From the NCBI GenBank assembly GCA_964625775.1, contig CAZVEH010000022.1:1-36956 (forward strand): a stretch of 36,956 nucleotides of DNA, written 5' to 3'. Of this stretch, positions 17,021-25,394 are shown piece by piece. Origin of the DNA: GCA-2786165 sp964625775 (GTDB lineage: Bacteria > Pseudomonadota > Gammaproteobacteria > Legionellales > Legionellaceae). Under the pieces are notes generated by a model. The model was not told the origin of the DNA. It saw only the letters and a program-made list of their open reading frames with translations, and did no database searches. The translations under genes were made by a program, and so were the position numbers. Position 1 is the stretch's first letter; each line of letters begins with the position of its first letter.

Positions 17021-18010
17021 TTACCCAGCCGTCACGATGCTTTTATAGGGCATCTCAGGATGTTCCCGCACCAAACGTGGTACCAAATAACCCGGTAATT
17101 GACTTTGAATCCTGCGATGGAGCTCCAATGCTTGCTCCAAAGGCATATCGAAGTGATGAGCGCCTTGGACTGGATCAAGTAAATGCAGATAGTAAGGTAA
17201 AATCCCAAAATCAAACAAACGTTTGCTCAAGTCAATCAGGGTATCAGCTTGATGATTCACGCCTTGCAATAATACCGATTGATTCAACAGCACCCATCCA
17301 GCTTTTTTCATCCGCAAGCAAGCCTCTTGCACTGCGGTATCTAATTCTCGAGGATGATTACAATGCAATACAGTGACAATATGAAAACGTTCTGAGTCAA
17401 CGATACTCAATAATGGTGTGTGGATACGTTCGGGCAATACAATAGGCACTCGGGTATGGAAGCGAATGGTTTGTACATGCGGCAGGGCAGCTAAGTGATC
17501 TAAAAGAAGTGCTAAGCTTTTATCGGATGCCAACAGTGGATCGCCACCGCTTAAAATCACTTCATGGATGCTGGGATCAGCGCCAATATACTCGACCGCT
17601 TTTTGCCAACCCTTTTGACCAGGATTATTCGCCTCATAAGGAAAATGCCGACGAAAACAAAACCTGCAGTTGATGGCGCACACGCCGGTCAGGGTTAATA
17701 ACACACGGCCCGCATATTTATGAATGAGACCAGGTATGGGGTTGGCTTTGATTTCTTGCAAAGGGTCAGGTTCAAAGCCTGATTTGATGTCCATTTCTTC
17801 CGCGCTGGCCAGTACTTGGAGCAACAACGGATCATTGGGGTTTTTCGGCTCCATTTTTTCAGCAAAACGGCGCGGTATTTGAGTTTTGAACGTTTTTTCG
17901 GCAAGGTCAGATCCCAGCTCCTGTGGTAAGTTCAAATACTCGAGCAATTCATGCGCAGATGAAAAACCATTTGCCAGAATTTTTTGCCAATGTGGGGTAG
18001 AATCTCGCAT
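17021..18010 (-). CDS. epmB: EF-P lysine 2,3-aminomutase EpmB
   Basis: Radical SAM enzyme that converts (S)-alpha-lysine to (R)-beta-lysine for EpmA to attach to Lys34 of EF-P. The cluster motif is C111-AIN-C115-RF-C118 followed by FRRHFPYE. A conserved SGGDPLL and the C-terminal LPGYLVPRLVRE...YKS region with the PLP-site lysine are present. The 329 residues fit E. coli EpmB (342), shorter than true clostridial lysine aminomutases. It is divergent from efp, 71 bases apart, the classical arrangement of modifier and target. epmA is not in the window. Confidence 0.95.
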   Translation of the reverse strand: MRDSTPHWQKILANGFSSAHELLEYLNLPQELGSDLAEKTFKTQIPRRFAEKMEPKNPNDPLLLQVLASAEEMDIKSGFEPDPLQEIKANPIPGLIHKYAGRVLLTLTGVCAINCRFCFRRHFPYEANNPGQKGWQKAVEYIGADPSIHEVILSGGDPLLASDKSLALLLDHLAALPHVQTIRFHTRVPIVLPERIHTPLLSIVDSERFHIVTVLHCNHPRELDTAVQEACLRMKKAGWVLLNQSVLLQGVNHQADTLIDLSKRLFDFGILPYYLHLLDPVQGAHHFDMPLEQALELHRRIQSQLPGYLVPRLVREHPEMPYKSIVTAG

Positions 18011-18081
18011 TCACTTTATAGACTTGATAAACTGTGCGAACTGTAACTAAAACCCACGTAAATCGCAAGTTCGGAGAACTA

Positions 18082-18654
18082 ATGGCTAATTATAACACCA
18101 ATGAATTAAAAAACGGTCTAAAAATCATGGTTGATGATGCACCATGTAATATTGTAGAGTGCGAATTTGTGAAACCGGGTAAAGGGCAAGCATTTACTCG
18201 ACTGAAAACGCGCAATTTGAAAACAGGACGTGTGGTTGAGCGAACCTATAAAGCCAACGATACTTTTCTTGCCGCGGATGTGGTCGATGTGGAAATGCAA
18301 TATTTATACAATGATGGTACTCATTGGCATTTTATGGTGCCTGATACGTACGAGCAATACGCTGTGAATGAAGCGGGTGTTGAAGATGCGTCACGTTGGT
18401 TAAAAGAACAGGACATGTGTGTGGTTACCTTATGGAACAATGAACCTATTGTCATTGTCCCGCCTACATTTGTTACGCTAACCATTACGGAAACGGATCC
18501 TGGTTTAAAAGGCGATACTTCTGGGGGTGGCGGTAAACCCGCAACACTAGAAACAGGTGCTGTGGTTCGAGTGCCTTTGTTTGTGCAAACTGGTGAATTG
18601 ATCAAAGTAGATACGCGCAACGGCGAATACGTATCTCGAGCAAAAGAAGCCTAG
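18082..18654 (+). CDS. efp: Elongation factor P
   Basis: Binds ribosomes stalled at polyproline and promotes peptide bond formation. The 190-residue protein starts at ATG 18082 with GGAG eight bases upstream; a longer in-frame extension to 18034 is rejected. The modified loop is VKPGKGQAF with the acceptor at Lys34, the position that is beta-lysylated in E. coli. The three beta-barrel domains are evident, ending in VDTRNGEYVSRAKEA. The divergent epmB supports Lys34 modification. A TTGATA hexamer at 18024-18029 may belong to its promoter. Confidence 0.97.
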   Translation: MANYNTNELKNGLKIMVDDAPCNIVECEFVKPGKGQAFTRLKTRNLKTGRVVERTYKANDTFLAADVVDVEMQYLYNDGTHWHFMVPDTYEQYAVNEAGVEDASRWLKEQDMCVVTLWNNEPIVIVPPTFVTLTITETDPGLKGDTSGGGGKPATLETGAVVRVPLFVQTGELIKVDTRNGEYVSRAKEA

Positions 18655-18664
18655 TGTAAACGCT

Positions 18665-18716
18665 CTTCTCAAGCGTAGCGGGGTTAATTGACCATCGACA
18701 ACCCCACTACGAGAAG
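18665..18716. terminator. Imperfect hairpin between convergent efp and adenosine deaminase genes
   Basis: CTTCTC...GTAG-C-GGGGTT pairs with AACCCC-A-CTAC-GAGAAG, with one mismatch, a 4-base bulge and a 14-base loop. Its position between convergent genes suggests bidirectional termination, but neither strand has a T-run. Confidence 0.4.
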
Positions 18717-18751
18717 AAGAGAAGGAGCCTGCAAAGCGGATGAGGAGATAC

Positions 18752-20227
18752 CTATCCCCAACGCTTTTCAAATTTCGCCAAATCTTGCTCCAAGTTCCAT
18801 TGTAATTTTGCTTTGGGGTTCTGCTGTATAAAGGCGTGGCAGGAGGGGCTTGTGAGGGATTCGCACGCTTTGACCCGAATGGCCTGTTGTGGATTTTCCC
18901 AGAGGCTACGCCCTTGAATAAACCCATAGGTTAGGGTATTGCGATTGATTTGCCTGAGTGTGGCATAATCCAGATGATGACGCATCGCGGCTTCGCGATA
19001 TTCATGCGTCAAATCTGTGCGTAAGATACCCTCGTCGTCAGTGGATAATACAACGGGCACATGGTGTTTGAGATAGTACGCTAGGGGGTGTTGCTTGTCC
19101 TTGACCCCAAAAATCAAACGATTGCTGCTGAGATTGATTTCGACCGCGATGTCTTTTTTGACCATCATGGCGGCCAATGCACTGGGGTTGGGCTCGTCTT
19201 GAATATCCAATCCGTGGCCAATTCGCTCCGCGTGTCCAATCAGAATGGCATCGCGAATGGGGGCCGTGACTTGGTGTGGGGCAACTGATTTTGGATATAA
19301 TTCACCCGCATGCAGGGCAATATGAACTTTGGGATAATGCCGGTGTAACATCTCAAAAATACGCATGTGTGCGTTATAATCTTGTTGTGCTACTGCATGG
19401 TCTTCGATATCGACGAGATTAATCCCAACAATCGTTTTGGATTGGTCTGCGGCCATAAATCCTGCCAAAGCTTGGGCAAAAACCGCATCCAACGATGTGA
19501 CGCGGCGAACGTAAAATTGAAAATTCACGGTGATGCGACAAGCGGTTTGATCGGGATTTTTATCACAACCCAATACTGTATGGGCTTGAGGTAGGAAAGT
19601 GTGGCTATTTTTAACGATTTGTTGCACGCTTTGCTGAAACAGAGGGTTGCGCAGCAGAATCATTCTTTTCTTGTCTAAATCAGCTTCAGCCTGAATAAGG
19701 GGCGCATAATCGTCACCAGATCCTAGACCAAACGCAATGATTTCCATGTACTGTTCATGTTGATCCGCTGCTTTTTTTAATATTTCCGCCAGAAGCTGGC
19801 CCTTGAGTTCAGAATAAAAAGCGCCTACTTTGGGAAAAACTGCAAAAAAATGGTCATGTGCGGATTGGGTTTGTGGCTTAAAATCTTGCATAGACCAATC
19901 TCGAATGAGTTGGGTGCGTAGCGGCGGCTGGGAAAGAATGTCGGCAATACTGAATTGGTTTGTAGGTGGCTGCGCACAGGCTTGTGCATTCAAAGATGTG
20001 GTATGAACGCAAAGATTGCTTTGAGTGGCCAGGTGCAGCATGGTCTCAGCATAAACGGCGCCATCATAATGATAATGTAGCTCGCCGCCTTTGGGCATCT
20101 CTTTTAAAAACGCATACAGAGTATCTGCTTGCGATTGAATTTTTTTGAAATGCTCGTCAACAGAAGCATGACTGGCAGACCAGGCGCAGGTGACAAAAAG
20201 CCAAATAGCCAAACTTAGGCGTAGCAT
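18752..20227 (-). CDS. Exported adenosine deaminase (ADA/ADGF-like)
   Basis: Zinc amidohydrolase that deaminates adenosine to inosine. Residues 1-21 form a Sec signal peptide (MLRLSLAIWLFVTCAWSASHA), so the enzyme probably acts in the periplasm or outside the cell. Catalytic landmarks are GELHYHYDGA with His51 and His53, HAGE at 306-309, GHAERIGHG at 331-339 and STDDEG at 395-400. The length of 491 residues is closer to secreted ADGF/ADA2-type enzymes (about 500) than to the cytosolic E. coli Add (about 333). ATG 20227 was chosen over TTG 20239 because it starts the signal peptide directly. It is convergent with efp. Confidence 0.88.
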   Translation of the reverse strand: MLRLSLAIWLFVTCAWSASHASVDEHFKKIQSQADTLYAFLKEMPKGGELHYHYDGAVYAETMLHLATQSNLCVHTTSLNAQACAQPPTNQFSIADILSQPPLRTQLIRDWSMQDFKPQTQSAHDHFFAVFPKVGAFYSELKGQLLAEILKKAADQHEQYMEIIAFGLGSGDDYAPLIQAEADLDKKRMILLRNPLFQQSVQQIVKNSHTFLPQAHTVLGCDKNPDQTACRITVNFQFYVRRVTSLDAVFAQALAGFMAADQSKTIVGINLVDIEDHAVAQQDYNAHMRIFEMLHRHYPKVHIALHAGELYPKSVAPHQVTAPIRDAILIGHAERIGHGLDIQDEPNPSALAAMMVKKDIAVEINLSSNRLIFGVKDKQHPLAYYLKHHVPVVLSTDDEGILRTDLTHEYREAAMRHHLDYATLRQINRNTLTYGFIQGRSLWENPQQAIRVKACESLTSPSCHAFIQQNPKAKLQWNLEQDLAKFEKRWG

Positions 20228-20307
20228 GGGGTTATCCAATCAAAAAAAGGTCGATTATCGCACAAATAAATTTCCAGGAAAACAGTTTTGATAGGGTGAG
20301 TTGTTTT

Positions 20308-20319
20308 TGATGTACATCA
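20308..20319. promoter_or_regulatory. 12-base palindrome in the queF upstream region
   Basis: TGATGTACATCA is a perfect palindrome in the intergenic region between the divergent adenosine deaminase and queF genes, 48 bases before the queF start. It could be a regulator site. No clear promoter hexamers were identified around it. Confidence 0.25.
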
Positions 20320-20366
20320 TTTTCTTTTGTCGTTACACTCATTATCCCTGCTTATGAGGAAGCCCT

Positions 20367-21212
20367 ATGTCTGAGTATGATACGTTGTCACGTGTGACCG
20401 AATCTGATTTGGGTAAAGTTGTTCAATATGAATCACATTATAATCCCAAATTACTCTTTCCCATTGCTCGAAAAAGCAAACGCGACGAGCTGGGAATTGA
20501 TGGTACCCTACCGTTCACTGGATTTGATTTGTGGAATCATTATGAAGTGTCCTGGTTGAACCAAAAAGGCAAGCCTATTGTAGCATTGGCTGAGATCATC
20601 TATCCCTGCGAATCACCGCAAATCATTGAATCGAAGTCGATGAAATTGTATTTCAATTCGTTTAACCAAACCAAGTTCAAGCATATCGATAACATGAAAG
20701 CCACGATTGAACGTGATTTAACGCTTGGGGTGGGCATGCCGGTGCAAGTGATGTTGACTGACTTGAGTGAGGCAACGGATCAAGTGTTGCATGCGCGCAT
20801 GGATGGCATGTGTTTGGATCGCTTGGATATTGCTTGCGCTACGTATACCCCCGATACTAAATTTTTAACCACCAAACCTGCTGTGGTGGCAGAAACTTTG
20901 TTTTCTAATCTGTTGAAATCAAATTGTTTGATCACCCATCAACCTGATTGGGCGAGTATCCAGATCGAATACCATGGCCCGCAAATTGATCACGAAGGGT
21001 TGTTGCAATATTTGGTGTCTTTTCGAAACCATAATGAATTTCACGAACAATGCATCGAGCGTATCTTTGTAGACATTATGCGGCAATGCCAACCCCAAGA
21101 TTTGGTGATTTATGGGCGCTATACACGTCGTGGCGGATTGGATATTAACGTGTTGCGTAGTAAAATGCCTATCACCTTGGCTGCTGCAAATAAGCGCTTA
21201 ATTCGACAATAA
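20367..21212 (+). CDS. queF: NADPH-dependent preQ0 reductase QueF
   Basis: Reduces the nitrile 7-cyano-7-deazaguanine to preQ1 in queuosine tRNA modification. The 281 residues match the long (YqcD-independent, E. coli-type) bimodular form of 282. ESPQIIESKSMKLYFNSFNQT at about 82-102 is the NADPH-binding family motif. The catalytic Cys is 187 in LLKSNCLITHQPDW, with Asp194 as the proton donor, and Glu and His follow in FRNHNEFHEQC. ATG has AGGA nine bases upstream. plsY starts 16 bases after it, so the two may share a transcript. Confidence 0.95.
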   Translation: MSEYDTLSRVTESDLGKVVQYESHYNPKLLFPIARKSKRDELGIDGTLPFTGFDLWNHYEVSWLNQKGKPIVALAEIIYPCESPQIIESKSMKLYFNSFNQTKFKHIDNMKATIERDLTLGVGMPVQVMLTDLSEATDQVLHARMDGMCLDRLDIACATYTPDTKFLTTKPAVVAETLFSNLLKSNCLITHQPDWASIQIEYHGPQIDHEGLLQYLVSFRNHNEFHEQCIERIFVDIMRQCQPQDLVIYGRYTRRGGLDINVLRSKMPITLAAANKRLIRQ

Positions 21213-21228
21213 CCCTAAGAGAGTTCTG

Positions 21229-21825
21229 ATGATGTTTGTATTGATCCTAATGGCTGTTTTCTTATCTTATGGCATGGGGTCGTTGTGCTCTGCCGTGATT
21301 GTGTCGCAGTTATGCCATTTGCCCGATCCGCGTTTGCAAGGCTCGCGCAATCCGGGCACTACGAATGTCTTACGCATCGCCGGCAAAAAGTATGCCCTTA
21401 TTGTGTTGCTGGCCGATCTCCTCAAAGGTTTGATACCGGTTTTAGTAGCCAAAACTTTGCATTTGGCGCCTGCTTATTGGGGGTATGTAGGTGTGGCTGC
21501 GGTTTTAGGCCATATTTATCCTATATTTTTCAAATTTAAAGGTGGCAAAGGAGTAGCGACCGCCCTTGGGGTCTTATTTGGGTTGCATTGGGCATTGGGA
21601 GTAGCGGCCGTGATCACTTGGTTGAGTGTGGCAGTGCTGACCCGCTATTCCTCATTAGCTGCTATGATCGCACTCAGCTTATGCCCACTCTACGCCTGGC
21701 TTATCATCACGGCTGCTCCCAATCTATTTATCCCGTTGGCATGGATGGTGGCTTGTGTTTTATATCAACATCAAGACAACATGCGTCGCCTGTGGCAAGG
21801 TCAAGAGTCAAAAATAAAGTTATGA
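21229..21825 (+). CDS. plsY: Acyl-phosphate glycerol-3-phosphate acyltransferase PlsY
   Basis: Integral membrane enzyme that acylates position 1 of glycerol 3-phosphate using acyl-phosphate made by PlsX. It is 198 residues with multiple hydrophobic segments. The three cytoplasmic family motifs are seen: GSLCSAVIV near the N-terminus, GSRNPGTTNVLRIAGKK in the first loop, and GHIYPIFFKFKGGKGVATALG in the second. Start is at 21229 or the adjacent ATG 21232; GAGAG lies upstream. It is separated from tsaD by the toxin-antitoxin pair. Confidence 0.96.
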   Translation: MMFVLILMAVFLSYGMGSLCSAVIVSQLCHLPDPRLQGSRNPGTTNVLRIAGKKYALIVLLADLLKGLIPVLVAKTLHLAPAYWGYVGVAAVLGHIYPIFFKFKGGKGVATALGVLFGLHWALGVAAVITWLSVAVLTRYSSLAAMIALSLCPLYAWLIITAAPNLFIPLAWMVACVLYQHQDNMRRLWQGQESKIKL

Positions 21826-21852
21826 TGCAAGTAGCGACATAATGCGATTATA

Positions 21853-21861
21853 TGCTATAGT
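21853..21861 (+). promoter_or_regulatory. Extended -10 promoter of the toxin-antitoxin operon
   Basis: TGCTATAGT (TGN plus TATAGT at 21856-21861) lies 30 bases before the antitoxin ATG. The same TGCTATAGT occurs before mdh and TGCTATAAG before the lipid transporter operon. Confidence 0.5.
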
Positions 21862-21891
21862 TAGGTTTGAATTAAGTCGAAGGAATATATC

Positions 21892-22113
21892 ATGGCACAA
21901 TCAGTACGTCTTTCAGACTCATTAGTTAAGCAAGCCCAAGCAGTTGGAGAGGTGATGCAGCGATCAGGTGCTGGACAAATTGAGCACTGGGCAAAAATAG
22001 GTAAAATTGCCGAAGAAAACCCTGAATTATCCTATGAATTTATCAGAGATAGTTTGATAGCAAGGGCTGAAGTTAAAAATGGTTTGGTAGACGATTATGA
22101 ATTTGATAATTAG
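21892..22113 (+). CDS. ParD-like antitoxin
   Basis: The 73-residue protein begins MAQSVRLSDSLVKQAQ, a short beta strand then helix as in ribbon-helix-helix DNA binders, followed by QRSGAGQIEHWAKIGKIAEENPE. This is characteristic of the ParD-like antitoxin family (PF11903 type). It should neutralise the downstream toxin and probably autoregulate the operon (family knowledge). GAAGGAA lies upstream of ATG. The toxin frame begins inside its last codons with a 17-base overlap, which indicates translational coupling. Confidence 0.8.
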   Translation: MAQSVRLSDSLVKQAQAVGEVMQRSGAGQIEHWAKIGKIAEENPELSYEFIRDSLIARAEVKNGLVDDYEFDN

Positions 22114-22378
22114 ACAATCGAGTTCTTTCAAACGCGTCGTAAAAAAACTAACGAAACCGTATAAACGCATCCTTGATGAAGAAATCAAAAAACTTTCACT
22201 AGATCCACATTTAGGTCAACTTAAAAAAGGAGATCTGGATTTTTTAAGAGTGCATAAATTCAAATGTTTTCATCAAGAATATCTTCTTGGTTATTCTTAT
22301 GAAGAAAGCTTTTTGATTTTGACCTTGATCAAAATTGGAGTACATGAGAACTTTTATAGAGATATTAAAAAGCTTTAA
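22097..22378 (+). CDS. RelE/ParE-family toxin
   Basis: The 93-residue basic protein has the RelE/ParE layout: an N-terminal strand (MNLIIRQSSSFKRVVKKL), a Lys-rich helix pair, a central LGQLKKGDLDFLRVHKF strand region, and the C-terminal ILTLIKIGVHENFYRDIKKL. The I-x-I-G-x-H-E-x-(F/Y)-Y ending is typical of RelE-like mRNA interferases and ParE-like gyrase poisons; which target applies cannot be told. It overlaps the antitoxin by 17 bases and the convergent tsaD stop by four. The frame is intact. Confidence 0.82.
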   Translation: MNLIIRQSSSFKRVVKKLTKPYKRILDEEIKKLSLDPHLGQLKKGDLDFLRVHKFKCFHQEYLLGYSYEESFLILTLIKIGVHENFYRDIKKL

Positions 22379-23379
22379 GACAAAGGCCAGCGCGCTCGAA
22401 CATCGATGGCCAAAGACGTATCTTGATGTCCTGCCAATAAATGCAAACAACCGGTATAAGCAATCATAGCGCCATTGTCCGTACAATATTCAATACTGGG
22501 GAAATAAAGCTCCCCTTGTTGTGCACACATCATGGTTTTGAGGCCGGCTCTCAAAGCTTGATTGGCGCCTACACCGCCTGCCACGACCAAACGTTTGCTG
22601 GGTTGGGCTTGCATGGCGCGTTGACATTTGCGCACTAAGGTGTCGACCACGGCGTCTTGAAATTCATGCGCAATCCCAATTTTGGCGGCTTGGCTGCGGT
22701 CGCTTTTGAGCCATGCGTTCAAGGCATGGGTTTTGAGACCACTGAAGCTAAAATCCAATCCAGGTCTATCCAACATGGGGCGGGGAAAGGGCGGAAACGG
22801 CATGGTATTGGGTTCTTCCGCGAGTTTGGCTAAGAAGGCGCCACCGGGGTACGGTAACCCTAAGGTTTTTGCGGTTTTATCAAAGGCTTCTCCCACTGCG
22901 TCATCCAGGGTATCTCCCAACAATACATAGTCACCCAGTCCACGGGCCTCTAATAACTGCGTATGTCCACCCGAGACCAATAAGGCAATAAACGGAAACT
23001 CTAAATCGGGCATCTCGAGTTGTGCTGCTAGGAGATGGGCTTCAAGATGATGCACTGCAAGACTAGGGATGTCTAAGGCAAAGGCCAACGATTTGGCAAA
23101 ACAAGCCCCGGTGAGCAATGCTCCAATCAAACCAGGACCTGCGGTATAGGCGATGGCATCGAGATCAGCGAGCTGCAGCTTGGCTTGTTCCAACACGGTA
23201 TCTAACAAAGGAATCAATTGCTTGATATGATCCCGTGATGCCAATTCTGGTACCACGCCACCATAAGGGCGATGCATGGCCACTTGCGAATACAGCGCAT
23301 GGGCCAAGAGCCCTTGCTCTGAGCAATAAATGGCAATACCGGTTTCATCACATGATGATTCAATGCCCAACACACGCAT
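22375..23379 (-). CDS. tsaD: tRNA N6-adenosine threonylcarbamoyltransferase TsaD
   Basis: Transfers threonylcarbamoyl to A37 of ANN-decoding tRNAs with TsaB and TsaE. The 334-residue protein starts MRVLGIESSCDETG; the upstream in-frame extension to 23463 lies inside ppa and is rejected. HRPYGGVVPELASRDH (36-51) is the family signature, and metal ligands His111 and His115 sit in HHLEAHLLA at the same positions as in E. coli. SGGHTQL and VAGGVGANQALR complete the ASKHA fold. It starts two bases after the ppa stop, so it is probably co-transcribed with ppa. Confidence 0.96.
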   Translation of the reverse strand: MRVLGIESSCDETGIAIYCSEQGLLAHALYSQVAMHRPYGGVVPELASRDHIKQLIPLLDTVLEQAKLQLADLDAIAYTAGPGLIGALLTGACFAKSLAFALDIPSLAVHHLEAHLLAAQLEMPDLEFPFIALLVSGGHTQLLEARGLGDYVLLGDTLDDAVGEAFDKTAKTLGLPYPGGAFLAKLAEEPNTMPFPPFPRPMLDRPGLDFSFSGLKTHALNAWLKSDRSQAAKIGIAHEFQDAVVDTLVRKCQRAMQAQPSKRLVVAGGVGANQALRAGLKTMMCAQQGELYFPSIEYCTDNGAMIAYTGCLHLLAGHQDTSLAIDVRARWPLS

Positions 23380-23381
23380 AT

Positions 23382-23909
23382 TTAGGCTTGATATCGCTTG
23401 ATGGAATCCATAATTTCTTGATGGGCCGCTTGTTGATTGTCCCAGCCGTCTATTTTGGCCCACTTGCCGTCTTCAAGATCTTTGTAATGCATGAAAAAAT
23501 GCTCGATACGGGCGATCAAGGAGGCGGGTAGATCCGTGTGACTTTGCACAGTCGCATAGTCTTTGCATAATTTGGTGATCGGCACCGCCAATAATTTGGC
23601 ATCAACGCCTGCTTCATCGGTCATGCGCATCAAACCAATCACCCGCGCGCGGACCACGGAACCGTGAATGACCGGTGTTGGGCTCAACAGCATCACGTCT
23701 ACTGGGTCGCCATCTTCGGATAAGGTTTGCGGGATATAGCCATAATTAATCGGATACACCATCGACGTCGATAAAAAACGATCGACGAACAAAGCGCCAG
23801 ATTCTTTACAGACTTCATATTTTACGGGTAAGGCATGCATAGGGATTTCAATGATGACATTGACATCATTGGGAACATCACAACCACTGGCCACATGTAA
23901 TAGGCTCAT
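23382..23909 (-). CDS. ppa: Inorganic pyrophosphatase (family I)
   Basis: Mg-dependent soluble enzyme that hydrolyses pyrophosphate from biosynthetic reactions. Starting at ATG 23909 gives 175 residues (E. coli 176) and the family N-terminus MSLLHVASG; an extension to 23927 adds six residues. KYE, then ESGALFVDRF, NYGYIP, and the signature EDGDPVD at 65-71 with metal-binding aspartates are present, followed by KDLEDGKW. It lies directly upstream of tsaD. Confidence 0.96.
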   Translation of the reverse strand: MSLLHVASGCDVPNDVNVIIEIPMHALPVKYEVCKESGALFVDRFLSTSMVYPINYGYIPQTLSEDGDPVDVMLLSPTPVIHGSVVRARVIGLMRMTDEAGVDAKLLAVPITKLCKDYATVQSHTDLPASLIARIEHFFMHYKDLEDGKWAKIDGWDNQQAAHQEIMDSIKRYQA

Positions 23910-23995
23910 AAAAATGCTCGTATTCATTCAAAGGGCCCTTATTATGCTAAAAATTTTATATTTATTCACTAGGTAATCGTGGTTTTTGTTCATTT

Positions 23996-24004
23996 TGTTA
24001 TAAT
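23996..24004 (+). promoter_or_regulatory. Extended -10 promoter candidate for the 24080 gene
   Basis: TGTTATAAT (TGN plus perfect TATAAT at 23999-24004) lies 75 bases before the ATG in a very AT-rich intergenic region. No clear -35 hexamer is present. Confidence 0.45.
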
Positions 24005-24079
24005 TCAGTATATATGGTTGTCGAAATATTTTTTCATATAGGGTCTATACTTAAAATATATTTAATATAGGGGATTGTT

Positions 24080-25390
24080 ATGACCATGTCGAAAAAAGAA
24101 TTAATAGATAAAGTGGCGGATGAATTTGTGACTCAGTTAAAATCTGGTGATTATTTTAATAGAAAACGCTCTACGGAGGTATTGACAAATGTAGCAAATG
24201 GAATGGATCTTACCACTCGTTTGTTTGATGATGTGTATGTTGATTCTGATCTTGCTCAAGAATTATATCGACAAGTTGTAACATCAGGAAAGCCTCTTAT
24301 TGATTTGATAGCGCCTATAGCAAGGTCTATTGCTGAGAAAATTTTGGATCCTAGTAGCAGAAAGTTAGAACAGAGTATTCAGAAATCTTTAAATCAAAGA
24401 TATCAGGCTATTCAGCAAGGTTTGAATTCACGTGATTCGGACGTAGACGCGAACAATGTAAATCAAGATATTGTAAGTTCGGATGAAGATCCTCCTTTTG
24501 CACAAAACGACAATTATCCAGATAGATTATTACAGTCAATTTTTTCTAGTATTACAGCTATGGTGACGCAAGGATTACATCAGCACCAACATGTTACTTA
24601 TTCAGATTATTTTGCGCAAAAGGCTGCAAATGATTTGGCAATCAAAAATGGTGCGGACCCTAAAGATGCTAGCCTTCACTTGGAGACTCCTGAGGCACTT
24701 GACCTTGAAATGCGAAATTTTTCAACTAAGTTTTCTCTGCCAATGGATAATACGTATGGAAGAGAATTAACAAGTGATAATTTTTTCGCTCCAAAACCTC
24801 AATATAATTGGATACAAGCTATTTATCGTGGTTTTTTAGCCTTAATTACTTATTTAACTAGCAAGCGTGAGGTTGAGGTGCCGTTCGAGGCGCAATTAGA
24901 CGCCTTATCTATTGCGACCGAAGAAATAGAAAAAGAAATTCAAACCTTTAGTGATAACAATAAGGACTTAGAAGTAGATGATGAGGTAAAACAAGTGTTA
25001 AAGGGATTAAAAAAGTTTAAAGAAGGTATTGTAAATGTTTGGGGTACTTTAGATGATAAAAAAAAGATGGCACCTCTAACTCCAACGGATTACGCCACTG
25101 CTAAAGCTGATTATCAAAATTTTCTGAATAATTTTGTTGAGATGGAGAAACAGATCTTTGGTTCTTCGCAAATAATTACTGAGGAAGGAGCCACAGCAAC
25201 CCCACCCTCTATTGACTCCATACTTGCAAACCTGCCCAGCCGCTTGAAACATAAAGAAACAAAGATTCCGTTAACACCACCTAATATATCCACATACGAG
25301 GCGCTTTCTCAAGACAGTGATCATTCACCTGATAGTGAGACTGACTCAGATGAATATACACCTAGGGGACCAGGTGGAGGAATGCGGTAA
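24080..25390 (+). CDS. Unassigned acidic-tail protein, AT-rich gene
   Basis: I do not recognise this 436-residue protein. The N-terminal 120 residues are helical and charged, and one mildly hydrophobic segment lies near residues 250-265 (NWIQAIYRGFLALITYLTS). A likely coiled coil follows at about 270-320 (EEIEKEIQTFSDNNKDLEVDDEV). The C-terminus is acidic, Ser-rich and disordered-looking (DSDHSPDSETDSDEYTPRGP). The gene is visibly more AT-rich than its neighbours, with GATAATT-type codons dominating, which may reflect later acquisition. GGGG precedes the ATG. It ends four bases from the convergent mevalonate-pathway operon. An effector is possible; context is the only support. Confidence 0.75.
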   Translation: MTMSKKELIDKVADEFVTQLKSGDYFNRKRSTEVLTNVANGMDLTTRLFDDVYVDSDLAQELYRQVVTSGKPLIDLIAPIARSIAEKILDPSSRKLEQSIQKSLNQRYQAIQQGLNSRDSDVDANNVNQDIVSSDEDPPFAQNDNYPDRLLQSIFSSITAMVTQGLHQHQHVTYSDYFAQKAANDLAIKNGADPKDASLHLETPEALDLEMRNFSTKFSLPMDNTYGRELTSDNFFAPKPQYNWIQAIYRGFLALITYLTSKREVEVPFEAQLDALSIATEEIEKEIQTFSDNNKDLEVDDEVKQVLKGLKKFKEGIVNVWGTLDDKKKMAPLTPTDYATAKADYQNFLNNFVEMEKQIFGSSQIITEEGATATPPSIDSILANLPSRLKHKETKIPLTPPNISTYEALSQDSDHSPDSETDSDEYTPRGPGGGMR

Positions 25391-25394
25391 TTTA

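Noticed and set aside
16996..17376. Plus-strand frame of 126 codons opposite epmB
   Set aside because: It is antisense to the C-terminal part of EpmB, whose frame is strongly conserved.
18034..18081. N-terminal extension of EF-P
   Set aside because: The ATG at 18082 has GGAG and puts the modified lysine at position 34, as in the family; the extension is the leader region.
18547..18927. Minus-strand frame of 126 codons across the efp 3' end
   Set aside because: It overlaps efp and the adenosine deaminase end in other frames and spans their shared hairpin.
23380..23463. N-terminal extension of TsaD
   Set aside because: It lies within the end of ppa, and the family begins at MRVLGIESSCDETG.
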